This document shows, in pieces, positions 1-7,911 of a DNA stretch of 19,647 nt; within the stretch, counting starts at the first letter, position 1; the number at the start of each line of letters is the position of its first letter. The stretch comes from Acidocella sp. (lineage in GTDB: Bacteria; Pseudomonadota; Alphaproteobacteria; Acetobacterales; Acetobacteraceae). The notes below the pieces were generated by a model, which worked only from the letters and a program-made list of their open reading frames with translations, did no database searches and was not told where the DNA came from. The position numbers were made by a program, and so were the translations under genes. Location: NCBI GenBank assembly GCA_028687415.1, contig JAQUAC010000009.1:1-19647 (forward strand), in the 5' to 3' direction.

Positions 1-45
1 GGTCACGATCGTTCCATCCAGTCCTAGAATCCCAAAAAGCGGCAT
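1..45 (-). CDS. 5' end of an unidentified gene, cut by the window edge
   Basis: Reading leftward from an ATG at 43-45, the frame is open to the window edge and encodes MPLFGILGLDGTIVT. A good Shine-Dalgarno (GAAGGAG) lies about 7 nt upstream of the ATG. The start sits only 16 nt after the radical SAM stop on the same strand, so the two are probably co-transcribed. Fifteen residues are too few to assign a family, and no function is proposed. The ribosome-binding site and spacing are what support it as a real gene. Confidence 0.5.
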   Translation of the reverse strand, partial: MPLFGILGLDGTIVT

Positions 46-61
46 CTCCCGGCTCCTTCGT

Positions 62-1171
62 TTAAAACAAGCTCATTTGCTCCAGTATCGGCTGAGCCCC
101 CGGCACACGGAACTGCGTGAGGTCCAGCCGCGTGCTGTCGCCATCCAGCCCCAGCTGCTTCGCGGCGCGGGTGAAGCGCTGGTGCAGCATCTCCGCATAG
201 GGGCCGGAGCCCGCGAAGCGGGTGTGGAAATTGGGATCGTTCAGCTTTCCGCCCCGGCTCTGGCGGATCAGGCTCAGCACATGCGCGGCGCGCTCGGGCA
301 AATGCTGCTCCAGCCAGTCCGAGAACAAGCTGCTCAGCTCATATGGCAGGCGCACCAGCGTGGTGTGGGCGCTTGTCGCCCCGGCCTTGGCCGCCGCTTC
401 CAGAATAGTCTCCAACTCTGCATCATTCACGCCGGGGATTATTGGCGAGGCCATCACCCCCACCGGAATCCCGGCCTCCACTAGCCCGGTGATCGCCGCG
501 AGACGGCGGGCGGGGGCGGCGGCGCGGGGCTCCATGGCCCGCGCTAAGGCTGGGTCCAGCGTGGTGATGGAGATGTATACCTTTGCTAGATTGCGTGCCG
601 CCATGCGCGATAAAATATCGGCATCGCGCAGCACGCCTGCGGATTTGGTCACGATCCCCACCGGATTGCCGAACCGCTCCAGCACTTCCAGCACGCCGCG
701 CGTGAGGGAGAGCGTGCGCTCCACTGGCTGATACGGGTCGGTATTCGAGCCCAGCACGATCACGCCGGGCTTGTAGCGGGCGCTGGAAAGCTCCTTTTCC
801 AGCAGCCGCGCGGCCTCGGGTTTGAAGACGATCTTGGTTTCAAAATCCAGCCCGGCGGAGAAGCCGAGATAGGCGTGGCTCGGCCGGGCGAAGCAATAGA
901 TGCAGCCATGTTCGCAGCCCCGGTACGGGTTCACGCTCTGGCTGAAGGCGATGTCTGGGCTGTCATTGCGGGCGATGATGCTGCGCGTCGCATCGCGGAT
1001 CAGCACGGTCTGTGGCTTCGCGCCCTCTTCCTCCGGAAGGTCCCAACCATCGTCGAACGCTTCCACCCGCTCGCGCTCAAAGCGGTTGGCAGGGTTCACC
1101 GCCGTGCCGCGGCCCTTTATTGCACCGGGCTTTTCAGTGCTGTCGATCTGCAACCGGGACGCCGTGACCAT
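62..1171 (-). CDS. PA0069-family radical SAM protein (SplB/COG1533-like)
   Basis: The protein has 369 residues with a radical SAM cysteine triad C86-x3-C90-x2-C93 (GCEHGCIYCFARP). This motif and the following SHAYLGF and GSNTDPYQPVE stretches are typical of the PA0069 group, which is distantly related to spore photoproduct lyase. The triad should bind a [4Fe-4S] cluster that cleaves S-adenosylmethionine. The substrate of this group is not established to my knowledge. The ATG at 1171 has a GGAGCAGGA ribosome site just upstream. An alphaproteobacterial LexA-type box abuts a TTGACA -35 element in front of the gene, suggesting SOS control and a DNA-repair-linked role (inference). It may be followed by a gene starting at position 45. 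Family call is firm; biological role is open. Confidence 0.88.
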   Translation of the reverse strand: MVTASRLQIDSTEKPGAIKGRGTAVNPANRFERERVEAFDDGWDLPEEEGAKPQTVLIRDATRSIIARNDSPDIAFSQSVNPYRGCEHGCIYCFARPSHAYLGFSAGLDFETKIVFKPEAARLLEKELSSARYKPGVIVLGSNTDPYQPVERTLSLTRGVLEVLERFGNPVGIVTKSAGVLRDADILSRMAARNLAKVYISITTLDPALARAMEPRAAAPARRLAAITGLVEAGIPVGVMASPIIPGVNDAELETILEAAAKAGATSAHTTLVRLPYELSSLFSDWLEQHLPERAAHVLSLIRQSRGGKLNDPNFHTRFAGSGPYAEMLHQRFTRAAKQLGLDGDSTRLDLTQFRVPGAQPILEQMSLF

Positions 1172-1193
1172 GTTCCTGCTCCGTTCAGTTGGA

Positions 1194-1222
1194 ATAGGAT
1201 CATTTCATATTCGGTTTGTCAA
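1194..1222 (-). promoter_or_regulatory. Promoter of the radical SAM gene
   Basis: On the minus strand a perfect TTGACA (1222-1217) is followed after 17 nt by TCCTAT (1199-1194), a weak -10. Transcription would start about 15 nt upstream of the ATG. The perfect -35 in a 104-bp intergenic region supports it; the poor -10 lowers confidence. The LexA-type box touches the -35 directly. Confidence 0.45.
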
Positions 1223-1237
1223 GAACATAAAGAGAAC
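1223..1237 (-). promoter_or_regulatory. Alphaproteobacterial LexA box (GTTC-N7-GTTC)
   Basis: The minus strand reads GTTC TCTTTAT GTTC, a direct repeat with exactly 7 nt between the halves. This is the known LexA (SOS) site of alphaproteobacteria. It lies immediately upstream of the TTGACA -35 of the radical SAM gene, a position where a repressor would block polymerase. Two tetramers alone could occur by chance; position and exact spacing make it convincing but not proven. Confidence 0.6.
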
Positions 1238-1242
1238 AATTT

Positions 1243-1274
1243 GAATAAAAGAAGATGTGGCCTTTGGCCGCACA
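1243..1274 (-). terminator. Probable intrinsic terminator after moaB
   Basis: Starting 2 nt after the moaB stop, the minus strand forms a hairpin: TGTG and GCC pair with GGC and CACA across an AAA loop, with a 2-nt CG bulge. It is followed by the pyrimidine/U-rich run TCTTCTTTTATTC. It would separate the slt-moaB transcript from the LexA-type promoter that follows. Confidence 0.5.
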
Positions 1275-1275
1275 A

Positions 1276-1818
1276 CTAGTGGCTGCTGAAATGTTCCTTC
1301 AGGCGGGGCATAAGCTCCACCAGGTTGCAAGGACGGTGCCTGGAGTCGAGCTGGAAGCGCAGGATATCATCCCAGCCATCCTTCACCGCGCCGGTGCTGC
1401 CGGGCAGGGCGAAGAGATAGGTGCCGTTGGCTACGCCGCCCAAAGCGCGGGATTGCATCGTGGAGGTGCCAATCTTGGCGTAGGAGAGCATGCGGAACAG
1501 TTCGCCGAACCCCTCGATCACCTTATCCAGCACGCGGTGGAAGGCTTCGGGCGTTACGTCCCGCCCGGTCACACCGGTGCCGCCGGTGGTGATGACCGCG
1601 TCCACATCCGGCGATGCGATCCAGGAGCGGAGTTGCGCCTCGATCGCGTCCGCGTCGTCGCGGATGATCGCCCGGCCCGCTAATACGTGCCCGGCACCGG
1701 CAACGCGCGCCGCCAGCGTATCCCCTGACGTATCATTGTCCGGGGTACGCGTGTCGGAGATCGTCGCGATGGCGATGCGCACGGGCAGGAACGGCGCGGT
1801 TTCGTCGATGCGGCTCAA
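1276..1818 (-). CDS. moaB: Molybdenum cofactor biosynthesis protein MoaB (MogA/MoaB fold)
   Basis: The protein has 180 residues with the MoaB/MogA molybdopterin-binding signatures: TGGTGVTGRD at about 78-87 and LPGSTGAVKDGW at about 138-149. The family adenylylates molybdopterin or otherwise binds it during Moco synthesis; the length fits MoaB rather than the longer MoeA or CinA proteins. The start is a TTG at 1818 that overlaps the TGA stop of the upstream transglycosylase gene by 4 nt (TTGA), implying translational coupling. An in-frame GTG about 12 codons in is an alternative start. No other Moco genes are in the window, so this is a dispersed gene. A hairpin with a U-rich tail follows the stop. 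Confidence 0.9.
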   Translation of the reverse strand: MSRIDETAPFLPVRIAIATISDTRTPDNDTSGDTLAARVAGAGHVLAGRAIIRDDADAIEAQLRSWIASPDVDAVITTGGTGVTGRDVTPEAFHRVLDKVIEGFGELFRMLSYAKIGTSTMQSRALGGVANGTYLFALPGSTGAVKDGWDDILRFQLDSRHRPCNLVELMPRLKEHFSSH

Positions 1819-3464
1819 TTGGAGGCCGCAGTGTAGACGTTGGTATTCAGCAGCGGGAAATTGCCTTCGGCCAACTGGTCCAGGCTGTCCGGCCTCAGCC
1901 CGATCTCTTCCGAGTACAGCCAGCTATCGGCCAGTACCTGACGCACGTAGCGCCGGGTTTCATCGTTGGGGATCGTCTCGATGAACACCAACGGGTCGCT
2001 GTCATCCTGCAAGGCGGAGTACCAGGCGGAGGCAGCGCCCGGTCCGGCATTGTAGCTCGCCAGAATGGCCAGCAGGTTGTTTTTGATGCCCGGTTGCTGT
2101 CCGAGATAGCGGATATAGGCCTGGCCGAGCGCCAGATTGGCGGAGGGGTCGGACAAAGATCCGCGAACGCCCTGCTGCGCCCGCACGGCGGCGGCGGTTT
2201 GCGGCATTAGCTGCATCAGCCCGCGCGCGCCACAGGGTGAGGTGGCGTTGGCGTTGAAGCCGGACTCCGTACGGGCCAGCGCGTAGACCAAAGCGGGGTC
2301 CACGGTGAAGCCGCCGTTCGGGTGCATGGCCGGCAGCGGCAGCCGCGCCCCGGCGATCTCGTCCACCGGGCTCGACATGGTGCCGGCGATGGCAATGGTC
2401 ACGTCCACCAGCCCGGCGCGAGCGGCGACGGCCATCACCGCGCGGCCGAGATCCGGGTTGCTCTGAATTTGCGGCCACAGCGCGCGCAGCGAGGAGGCAG
2501 CCTGGGAAGTTTGGCCGATTTGCAGCAGTTCGAACGCCATGTGCCCTTGCGGGGTGGCGTCCACGGCGGTCACATCGGCTTCCGTCAGCGTCGCGGAGAT
2601 ACCGGTGGGGCCGAAGCCCTGGCCGAGCAGCCGCCCGGCGAGCATGCCGTAGAACGTATCCCCGGCCCAGGCGGCCTGATGCAGCCAGTCCAGATATTGC
2701 TCCGGCTGTTGCATGCGCAGGGCCGCGCGTGCGGCCCAGAACTGGCTGGCGGCGCGGTCGTCATCGGAAATGCCGGGAAGCTGCGCTGTGGCGCTGAAGG
2801 CGGCGGCGGCGGCGGTCAGGTCGCCGCGTTCCCAGGCGGTGAGCCCGGCCATGAACTGATGGTGCCATTTGGCGCTGTCCGGAGCGATCACGGGCATGGA
2901 AGCGGCGCCGGGGGTTATTGTTGTTTCCGGCAGCAGGGAAACCTGCGGCGGAGGCGGCAGCGCGGCGGCGCTCATTTTGTGCTGCATCAGCTTGTAGATG
3001 GCCGACGCCTCGGGCGTGCCGGCATACTGTGCCCACCAGGCGGAGAGTTCCGCGGGTTTGGTGATATAATTATCGCTCAGATACCGTGCCGCCAGCACGG
3101 AGCCGACGAGTGTGGTATCGCTAAGACGCCCGATCATCCGGTCGGCGTCGGCGTAATTGCTGTTGGCTTGCAGTTGCAGCGCACGTTGATAGATCGCCAC
3201 ATCGCTGGGCGCGAGCGGCTGCGGCAATGTGATCTCCACATTACCGGACGGGGCGTTACGTGGCACGGCATAGGCCACACTATCCCCGTTGATGGCGCTA
3301 AGCGGCGCGTTGGGGGGCGTTGTCGTTCCCGGGCCTTGTCCCATATCGGGGGACTTCGCCGAGGCTTTCGCGGGAACCGCAAGGCCGAGGGCGAAAACGG
3401 AAACCGTGGCGAAAGCCATGCGGGTCACGTTCAGGCGGGAGAGCGTTTTGGGGGCTCCTCGCAT
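1815..3464 (-). CDS. Periplasmic lytic transglycosylase (Slt70-like, GH23 domain)
   Basis: The 549-residue protein opens with an N-terminal export signal (hydrophobic stretch about 17-30, AKA-type cleavage near 32-36). A long Ala/Gln-rich helical region resembling the Slt70 superhelix follows. The C-terminal SLT domain spans about 388-515. The catalytic glutamate is E400 in ARTESGF; GLMQLMP (415-421) and ASYNAGPG (469-476) complete the family motifs. It should cleave peptidoglycan between MurNAc and GlcNAc with formation of 1,6-anhydroMurNAc in the periplasm. The ATG at 3464 lacks an obvious Shine-Dalgarno; an ATG 15 codons later would still leave a signal peptide, so the start is uncertain. 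The stop overlaps the moaB start. Confidence 0.9.
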   Translation of the reverse strand: MRGAPKTLSRLNVTRMAFATVSVFALGLAVPAKASAKSPDMGQGPGTTTPPNAPLSAINGDSVAYAVPRNAPSGNVEITLPQPLAPSDVAIYQRALQLQANSNYADADRMIGRLSDTTLVGSVLAARYLSDNYITKPAELSAWWAQYAGTPEASAIYKLMQHKMSAAALPPPPQVSLLPETTITPGAASMPVIAPDSAKWHHQFMAGLTAWERGDLTAAAAAFSATAQLPGISDDDRAASQFWAARAALRMQQPEQYLDWLHQAAWAGDTFYGMLAGRLLGQGFGPTGISATLTEADVTAVDATPQGHMAFELLQIGQTSQAASSLRALWPQIQSNPDLGRAVMAVAARAGLVDVTIAIAGTMSSPVDEIAGARLPLPAMHPNGGFTVDPALVYALARTESGFNANATSPCGARGLMQLMPQTAAAVRAQQGVRGSLSDPSANLALGQAYIRYLGQQPGIKNNLLAILASYNAGPGAASAWYSALQDDSDPLVFIETIPNDETRRYVRQVLADSWLYSEEIGLRPDSLDQLAEGNFPLLNTNVYTAASN

Positions 3465-3537
3465 AACAAAAACCCGTACACAGCACGTGGGTGGGATGCA
3501 ACCCTTACATGCGATACGAGTCTCGTGTTTTGAGACG

Positions 3538-3564
3538 ATTTTAGTGGATTCTGCGGGTTAACAA
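3538..3564 (-). promoter_or_regulatory. Possible promoter for the slt-moaB unit
   Basis: The minus strand carries TTGTTA (3564-3559), 15 nt, then TAAAAT (3543-3538), a 5/6 match to the -10 consensus. It lies in the 137-bp gap between the glycosylase and transglycosylase genes. The spacing is short, so this is tentative. Confidence 0.25.
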
Positions 3565-3601
3565 CTGGTTTTAAGATCACGTTTTCGTGAGAATTGGTGA
3601 T

Positions 3602-4387
3602 TCAGCCGCTGCCGGTTAGCCATTCCTTAAGTGTCAACATATCTCGCCATGCCTCCGCTTTGGCCGTCGGCATGCGCAGCAGATAGGCAGGGTGATAACT
3701 TGGCAGGCAGGGCAGGGGGGCGTCCAGGCCGGGAATTTCCACCTCCCGCCAAGTGCCGCGCAGCCGCCTTATGCCCTGCTGCCCGGCTTCCGGCGGGAGC
3801 ACGGCCTTGGCCGCCACGGCGCCCAGCAGCAGTAGCCCGCGCGGGCGGATGAGCGCGATCTGCCGGTGCAGGAAGGGCAGGCACATGGCCACTTCTCCCT
3901 CGGTGGGGGTGCGGTTGCCCGGCGGGCGCCAGGGCACGGTGTTGATGATGCGCACCTGCGTGCGGTCCAGCCCGATGCTGCCCAGCATGCGGTCCAGCAA
4001 CTGCCCGGCGGGGCCGATGAAGGGTCGGCCCTCACGGTCCTCCTCCGCGCCCGGTGCCTCGCCCACTATAATAAGTCGCGCATCCGCAGCGCCATCGGCA
4101 AAGACAAGCTGGGTGGCGGTGTCGCGCAGCGGACAGCCGGTGAAGCTTTTCAGTGCCGCTTCCAGCTCTTCCAGTGTGGCGCATGCCTCGGCGGCCTTGC
4201 GGGCATCCGCCGGCGCGGCAGGCAGGCCAGCGGGCTTGGTGGCCTGGCGCTTCGGGGCTGGCGGCGGGGAGGCGAATTGTGCCACTTCGGGCGGTGGGGC
4301 TTGGTTGCGGCGGTCCTGCGGCGCGTCGAGCAGAGCCTCGTCGGCCCCCCATTCCCATTGCAGGCGCAGCGCTTCAAGCAGTTCCAT
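3602..4387 (-). CDS. Uracil-DNA glycosylase, family 4-like
   Basis: The protein has 261 residues. The first ~65 residues are a low-complexity Pro/Ala-rich extension. The glycosylase domain carries GEAPGAEED (109-117), the active-site region of family 4 UDGs, then RPFIGPAGQLLD, NTVPWRPPGN (149-158) and HPAYLL (232-237). Cysteines at 69, 85, 169 and 227 could be Fe-S ligands, but their spacing was not checked against a structure. It should remove uracil from DNA in base-excision repair. The start ATG at 4387 has only a weak ribosome site. Genes downstream on the same strand are slt and moaB. A small hairpin (3577-3590, TCACG/CGTGA with a 4-nt loop) follows the stop but lacks a good U-run. Confidence 0.87.
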   Translation of the reverse strand: MELLEALRLQWEWGADEALLDAPQDRRNQAPPPEVAQFASPPPAPKRQATKPAGLPAAPADARKAAEACATLEELEAALKSFTGCPLRDTATQLVFADGAADARLIIVGEAPGAEEDREGRPFIGPAGQLLDRMLGSIGLDRTQVRIINTVPWRPPGNRTPTEGEVAMCLPFLHRQIALIRPRGLLLLGAVAAKAVLPPEAGQQGIRRLRGTWREVEIPGLDAPLPCLPSYHPAYLLRMPTAKAEAWRDMLTLKEWLTGSG

Positions 4388-4494
4388 GCGGTATCCATTA
4401 ACGTGCGGGAGGAAGGCCAGCCAGCCCCGCCCCCTCTTTACGCCCGGCTTGATTCGTCATTACACCATTACGGCAATTACAAGAGGGAACAAAT

Positions 4495-6129
4495 ATGTCT
4501 GACCAGACCCAGCCGCGCGAGGCAATGGAATTCGATGTGCTGGTGGTCGGTGCCGGTCCGTCCGGCCTGACCGCCGCGATCAAGCTCAAGCAACTCAACC
4601 CCGAACTCTCGGTCTGCGTGGTTGAGAAGGGCAGTGAGGTCGGCGCCCATATTCTCTCCGGCGCCGTGCTGGAGCCGCGCGCGCTGAAGGAGCTGTTCCC
4701 CGAATGCGACCCCGGGCTGATCCCGCTCGCCACCCCGGTGACGGCGGACAAGTTCCTCTTCCTGACCGAGGGCAAGGCCATCTCCCTGCCCACCCCGCCG
4801 CAGATGCATAATGAGGGCAACTACATCGTCTCCCTCGGCAACGTGGTGCGCTGGCTTGGCCAGCAGGCCGAGGAGCTGGGCGTGGAGATCTACCCCGGCT
4901 TCGCCGCGGCTGAAACGCTGATCGAGAATGGCCGCGTCGTCGGCATCGCCACCGGCGACATGGGCATCGGCAAAGACGGCCAGCCCACCGACAATTTCCA
5001 GCGCGGCATGGAGCTGCGCGCCACCTACACCATCTTCTCCGAGGGCTGCCGGGGCTCGCTCTCCAAGCAACTCATGGCCACCTTCAACCTGCGCAAGGAT
5101 TGCGACCCGCAGACCTATGGTCTCGGCATCAAGGAGCTGTGGGAGGTTAAGCCTGAGAAATTCCAGAAGGGCCTGACGCTGCACACCATCGGCTGGCCGT
5201 TGAAGACCGATACCTATGGCGGCTCCGCGATCTACCATTTTGGCGAGAACCTGATGGCGTATTGCTTCGTCGTCGGGCTGGATTACACGGACCCGTATCT
5301 CTCGCCCTTCCAGGAGATGCAGCGCTACAAGACCCACCCGGCCATCGCGCCGATGTTCGAGGGCGCCAAGCGCATCTCTTACGGCGCCCGCGCGCTGAGC
5401 GAGGGCGGTTTTCAGTCCCTGCCCAAGCTCACCTTCCCCGGCGGCGTGCTCATTGGCGATGCCGCCGGCACGCTGAACGTGCCGAAGATCAAGGGCACCC
5501 ACACGGCGATGAAATCCGCCATGGTCGCCGCCGAGGCTATTGCCGAGGCGCTGGCGGGCACCCGGCCGGATGAGGTCACGGCCTATGCCGAGAAGCTGAA
5601 GGAGAGCTGGGTGTGGCCGGAGCTGCACGAGGTGCGCAACATCCGCCCCGCTTTCGCGAAATGGGGGCTATATGGCGGGCTCATCAATGCCGGGCTGGAG
5701 ACTTATGTGCTCAAAGGCCGCGCGCCCTGGACGCTGAAGAACCACAACGATTACGACCATCTGAAGAAGGCCAAGGACAGCACGCCCATCGACTACCCCA
5801 AGCCGGACGGCAAGCTTACCTTCGACCGCCTCTCCTCGGTGTTCCTCTCCAATACCAACCATGAGGAAAACCAGCCGGCGCATCTCACGCTGCTCGACCC
5901 CTCCAAGGCCATCTCGGTGAACTGGAATGAGTATCGCAGCCCGGAGACGCGTTACTGCCCGGCCGGGGTATACGAGATTGTCGGCGAGGAGGCGGGTAAC
6001 CCGCAATTGCAGATCAACGCGCAGAACTGCGTGCATTGCAAAACCTGTGACATCAAGGACCCGACCCAGAACATCAACTGGGTGGTGCCGGAAGGCGCTG
6101 GCGGGCCGAATTATCCGGGGGGCATGTAA
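4495..6129 (+). CDS. Electron transfer flavoprotein-ubiquinone oxidoreductase
   Basis: The 544-residue protein starts with an FAD-binding GAGPSG (19-24) Rossmann motif. It ends with a [4Fe-4S] ferredoxin-like segment using C488, C512, C515 and C518 (CPAGVYE, CVHCKTC). This arrangement and length are those of ETF-QO, which passes electrons from reduced ETF, loaded by acyl-CoA and other dehydrogenases, to ubiquinone at the membrane. An AGAGGGA ribosome site lies 7 nt before the ATG. The etfAB genes are not in the window. The next gene starts 5 nt after its stop, so the CDF gene is probably on the same transcript. Confidence 0.95.
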   Translation: MSDQTQPREAMEFDVLVVGAGPSGLTAAIKLKQLNPELSVCVVEKGSEVGAHILSGAVLEPRALKELFPECDPGLIPLATPVTADKFLFLTEGKAISLPTPPQMHNEGNYIVSLGNVVRWLGQQAEELGVEIYPGFAAAETLIENGRVVGIATGDMGIGKDGQPTDNFQRGMELRATYTIFSEGCRGSLSKQLMATFNLRKDCDPQTYGLGIKELWEVKPEKFQKGLTLHTIGWPLKTDTYGGSAIYHFGENLMAYCFVVGLDYTDPYLSPFQEMQRYKTHPAIAPMFEGAKRISYGARALSEGGFQSLPKLTFPGGVLIGDAAGTLNVPKIKGTHTAMKSAMVAAEAIAEALAGTRPDEVTAYAEKLKESWVWPELHEVRNIRPAFAKWGLYGGLINAGLETYVLKGRAPWTLKNHNDYDHLKKAKDSTPIDYPKPDGKLTFDRLSSVFLSNTNHEENQPAHLTLLDPSKAISVNWNEYRSPETRYCPAGVYEIVGEEAGNPQLQINAQNCVHCKTCDIKDPTQNINWVVPEGAGGPNYPGGM

Positions 6130-6134
6130 TCACC

Positions 6135-7082
6135 ATGGGGGCGGGCGCCGCGCATCACCATGATGACCATGACGGGCATCATGGCCACCACCATCACGCT
6201 CACGCGCCCACGAATATGGGCATGGCCTTCGCGATCGGCATAGTGCTGAACGCCGGCTTCGTGGTGTTGGAGGTGGTGTTCGGGCTGTTCGGGCACTCGG
6301 TCGCCCTGCTGGCGGATGCCGGGCATAATCTGTCCGACGTGCTCGGCCTGGGCGTGGCTTGGCTTGCCGTGATTCTGGGCCGCCGCGCCCCCACTAGCCG
6401 CTTCACCTACGGGTTGGGCGGCACCAGCATCCTGGCGGCCTTGTTCAATGCGGTGTTTCTGCTTGTCGTTACCGGTGGGCTGACATGGGAGGCGCTACGC
6501 CGCTTCTTCGAGCCCGAGCCGGTGGCGGGCAAGACCGTGATGATCGTCGCGGCCTGCGGTATTCTCATCAAAGGTCTCTGCGCCTGGTTGTTTTCCGCCG
6601 GGCGTGGACACGACCTTAATGTGCGCGGGGCCTTCATGCACATGGCCGCCGATGCCCTGGTCTCGCTGGGCGTTGTGGCGGCTGGCGGCGTGATTCTGCT
6701 TACCGGCTGGCATTGGGTGGACCCGCTGACCAGCCTGGTGATCAACGCCGTCATCATTTTGGGCACGTGGGGGCTGCTCACCGGCGCGCTCGCCATGTCC
6801 GTCAACGCCGTGCCGCCACATGTCGATCTGCCGGAAGTGCGCGCCCTGTTGCTGGCGCTGCCGGGGGTGGAGGGGGTGCACGACCTGCATGTATGGCAGT
6901 TGAGCACGACGGAGACAGCGCTTACCTGCCATCTGGTGATGCCGGAGGGCCATACCGACGATAAATGGCTGACGGAGGCCGTAGCGCAGCTCACCGCGCG
7001 CTTCGGCATCAGCCATGTGACCTTGCAACCGGAATGCAGCGCGCCGACGGAGGCGCATCTGGCCGTCACGCATAATTATTAA
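6135..7082 (+). CDS. His-rich cation diffusion facilitator (Zn/Co-type metal exporter)
   Basis: The 315-residue protein has eleven histidines in its first 23 residues. Six membrane segments follow, with two HxxxD metal sites: H64-D68 within DAGHNLSD, and H169-D173 within HMAAD. A C-terminal cytoplasmic CDF domain starts at about 225. H/D site composition is typical of Zn (CzcD/ZitB-like) exporters that exchange metal for protons; Co or Ni cannot be excluded. The His-rich head may act as a metal buffer or sensor. It follows ETF-QO by 5 nt with no functional link known, so the pairing looks like transcriptional convenience. Confidence 0.92.
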   Translation: MGAGAAHHHDDHDGHHGHHHHAHAPTNMGMAFAIGIVLNAGFVVLEVVFGLFGHSVALLADAGHNLSDVLGLGVAWLAVILGRRAPTSRFTYGLGGTSILAALFNAVFLLVVTGGLTWEALRRFFEPEPVAGKTVMIVAACGILIKGLCAWLFSAGRGHDLNVRGAFMHMAADALVSLGVVAAGGVILLTGWHWVDPLTSLVINAVIILGTWGLLTGALAMSVNAVPPHVDLPEVRALLLALPGVEGVHDLHVWQLSTTETALTCHLVMPEGHTDDKWLTEAVAQLTARFGISHVTLQPECSAPTEAHLAVTHNY

Positions 7083-7099
7083 GCGTGGCATCCGTGGCT

Positions 7100-7127
7100 T
7101 TGTCTTCGCGCTGAAAATCAGTATCCT
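7100..7127 (+). promoter_or_regulatory. Possible dapB promoter, close to leaderless
   Basis: TTGTCT (7100-7105), 16 nt, then TATCCT (7122-7127). A start about 7 nt after the -10 would fall at or next to the dapB ATG (7135), giving a very short or absent leader. No good Shine-Dalgarno precedes dapB, which fits, but both boxes are imperfect. Confidence 0.25.
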
Positions 7128-7134
7128 GGCGGGC

Positions 7135-7896
7135 ATGACAATTCGCATCGGAATCGCCGGTATTTCCGGCCGCATGGGTATTTATCTCGCTGAGGAAGCC
7201 GCCGCCGCGGCCACGCTTGCGGGCGGCACCAGCCGCTCCGGCGCGGCGCCGGGCGGCGCCTCGTACTTTCCCGACATTACGGCGCTGGCCGTCGAATCGG
7301 ATGTGGTGATCGACTTTACCCATGCCAGCACGGTGGCCACTCATGCCGCCGCCCTGGCCAAGACCGAGACGCCCTGGGTGCTCGGCACCACCGGTTACGG
7401 GCCGGAGGATGAAGAAGCGATCGCCGCCGCCGCCAAGATCATCCCCATCATCGCCTCGCCGAATTTCTGCACCGGTGTGAACCTGCTGCTGCTGCTGGCC
7501 GAAAAGCTTGGCCACGCACTGCCGCCCACACAATACGACGCGGAGATTTTGGAAATGCATCACCGCCAGAAGGTGGATGCCCCCTCCGGCACCGCTTTGG
7601 CCCTGGGCCGCGCCGTGGCCGCCGGGCGCGGGGTGGAGCTGGAGGACGTGATGGTCTCAGGCCGCCACGGCCATACCGGCCCGCGCAAGGATGGCGAGAT
7701 CGGCTTCGCCACGCTGCGCGGCGGGCAGATCGTAGGCAGTCACTCAGTGTTGTTCACGGCGGGGGACGAGCAGATTTCCCTGACCCACCATGCGTTTGAC
7801 CGCCGGGTTTTCGCCTCGGGCGCCGTGCGCGCTGCTCTGTGGCTGCACGCCCAGCCCGCCGGGCTGTACGGCATGCGCGATTTCTTGCGCCTGTAA
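7135..7896 (+). CDS. dapB: 4-hydroxy-tetrahydrodipicolinate reductase
   Basis: The 253-residue protein has an N-terminal nucleotide-binding GIAGISGRMG (6-15) and the DapB catalytic stretch EMHHRQKVDAPSGTA, with E140, H142, H143 and K146. The SPNFCTGVN segment that precedes the catalytic domain is also present. It reduces the DapA product with NAD(P)H in the diaminopimelate/lysine pathway, feeding peptidoglycan and lysine. Slightly shorter than E. coli DapB, with no missing key motif. It lies 52 nt after the CDF gene and 78 nt before metK. Confidence 0.95.
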   Translation: MTIRIGIAGISGRMGIYLAEEAAAAATLAGGTSRSGAAPGGASYFPDITALAVESDVVIDFTHASTVATHAAALAKTETPWVLGTTGYGPEDEEAIAAAAKIIPIIASPNFCTGVNLLLLLAEKLGHALPPTQYDAEILEMHHRQKVDAPSGTALALGRAVAAGRGVELEDVMVSGRHGHTGPRKDGEIGFATLRGGQIVGSHSVLFTAGDEQISLTHHAFDRRVFASGAVRAALWLHAQPAGLYGMRDFLRL

Positions 7897-7911
7897 TCTC
7901 TAGCCACTCAG

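Noticed and set aside
2322..3533. Long plus-strand open frame opposite the transglycosylase gene
   Set aside because: It is low-complexity, Gly/Arg/His-rich, has no family features and lies antisense to a clear gene; typical of GC-rich shadow frames.
3577..3590. TCACG-TTTT-CGTGA hairpin as terminator of the glycosylase gene
   Set aside because: Stem is only 5 bp and the following sequence lacks a U-run on the minus strand.
4477..5628. Long minus-strand open frame opposite ETF-QO
   Set aside because: Composition is Leu/Gly/His/Arg-rich with no motif, and ETF-QO on the other strand is unmistakable.
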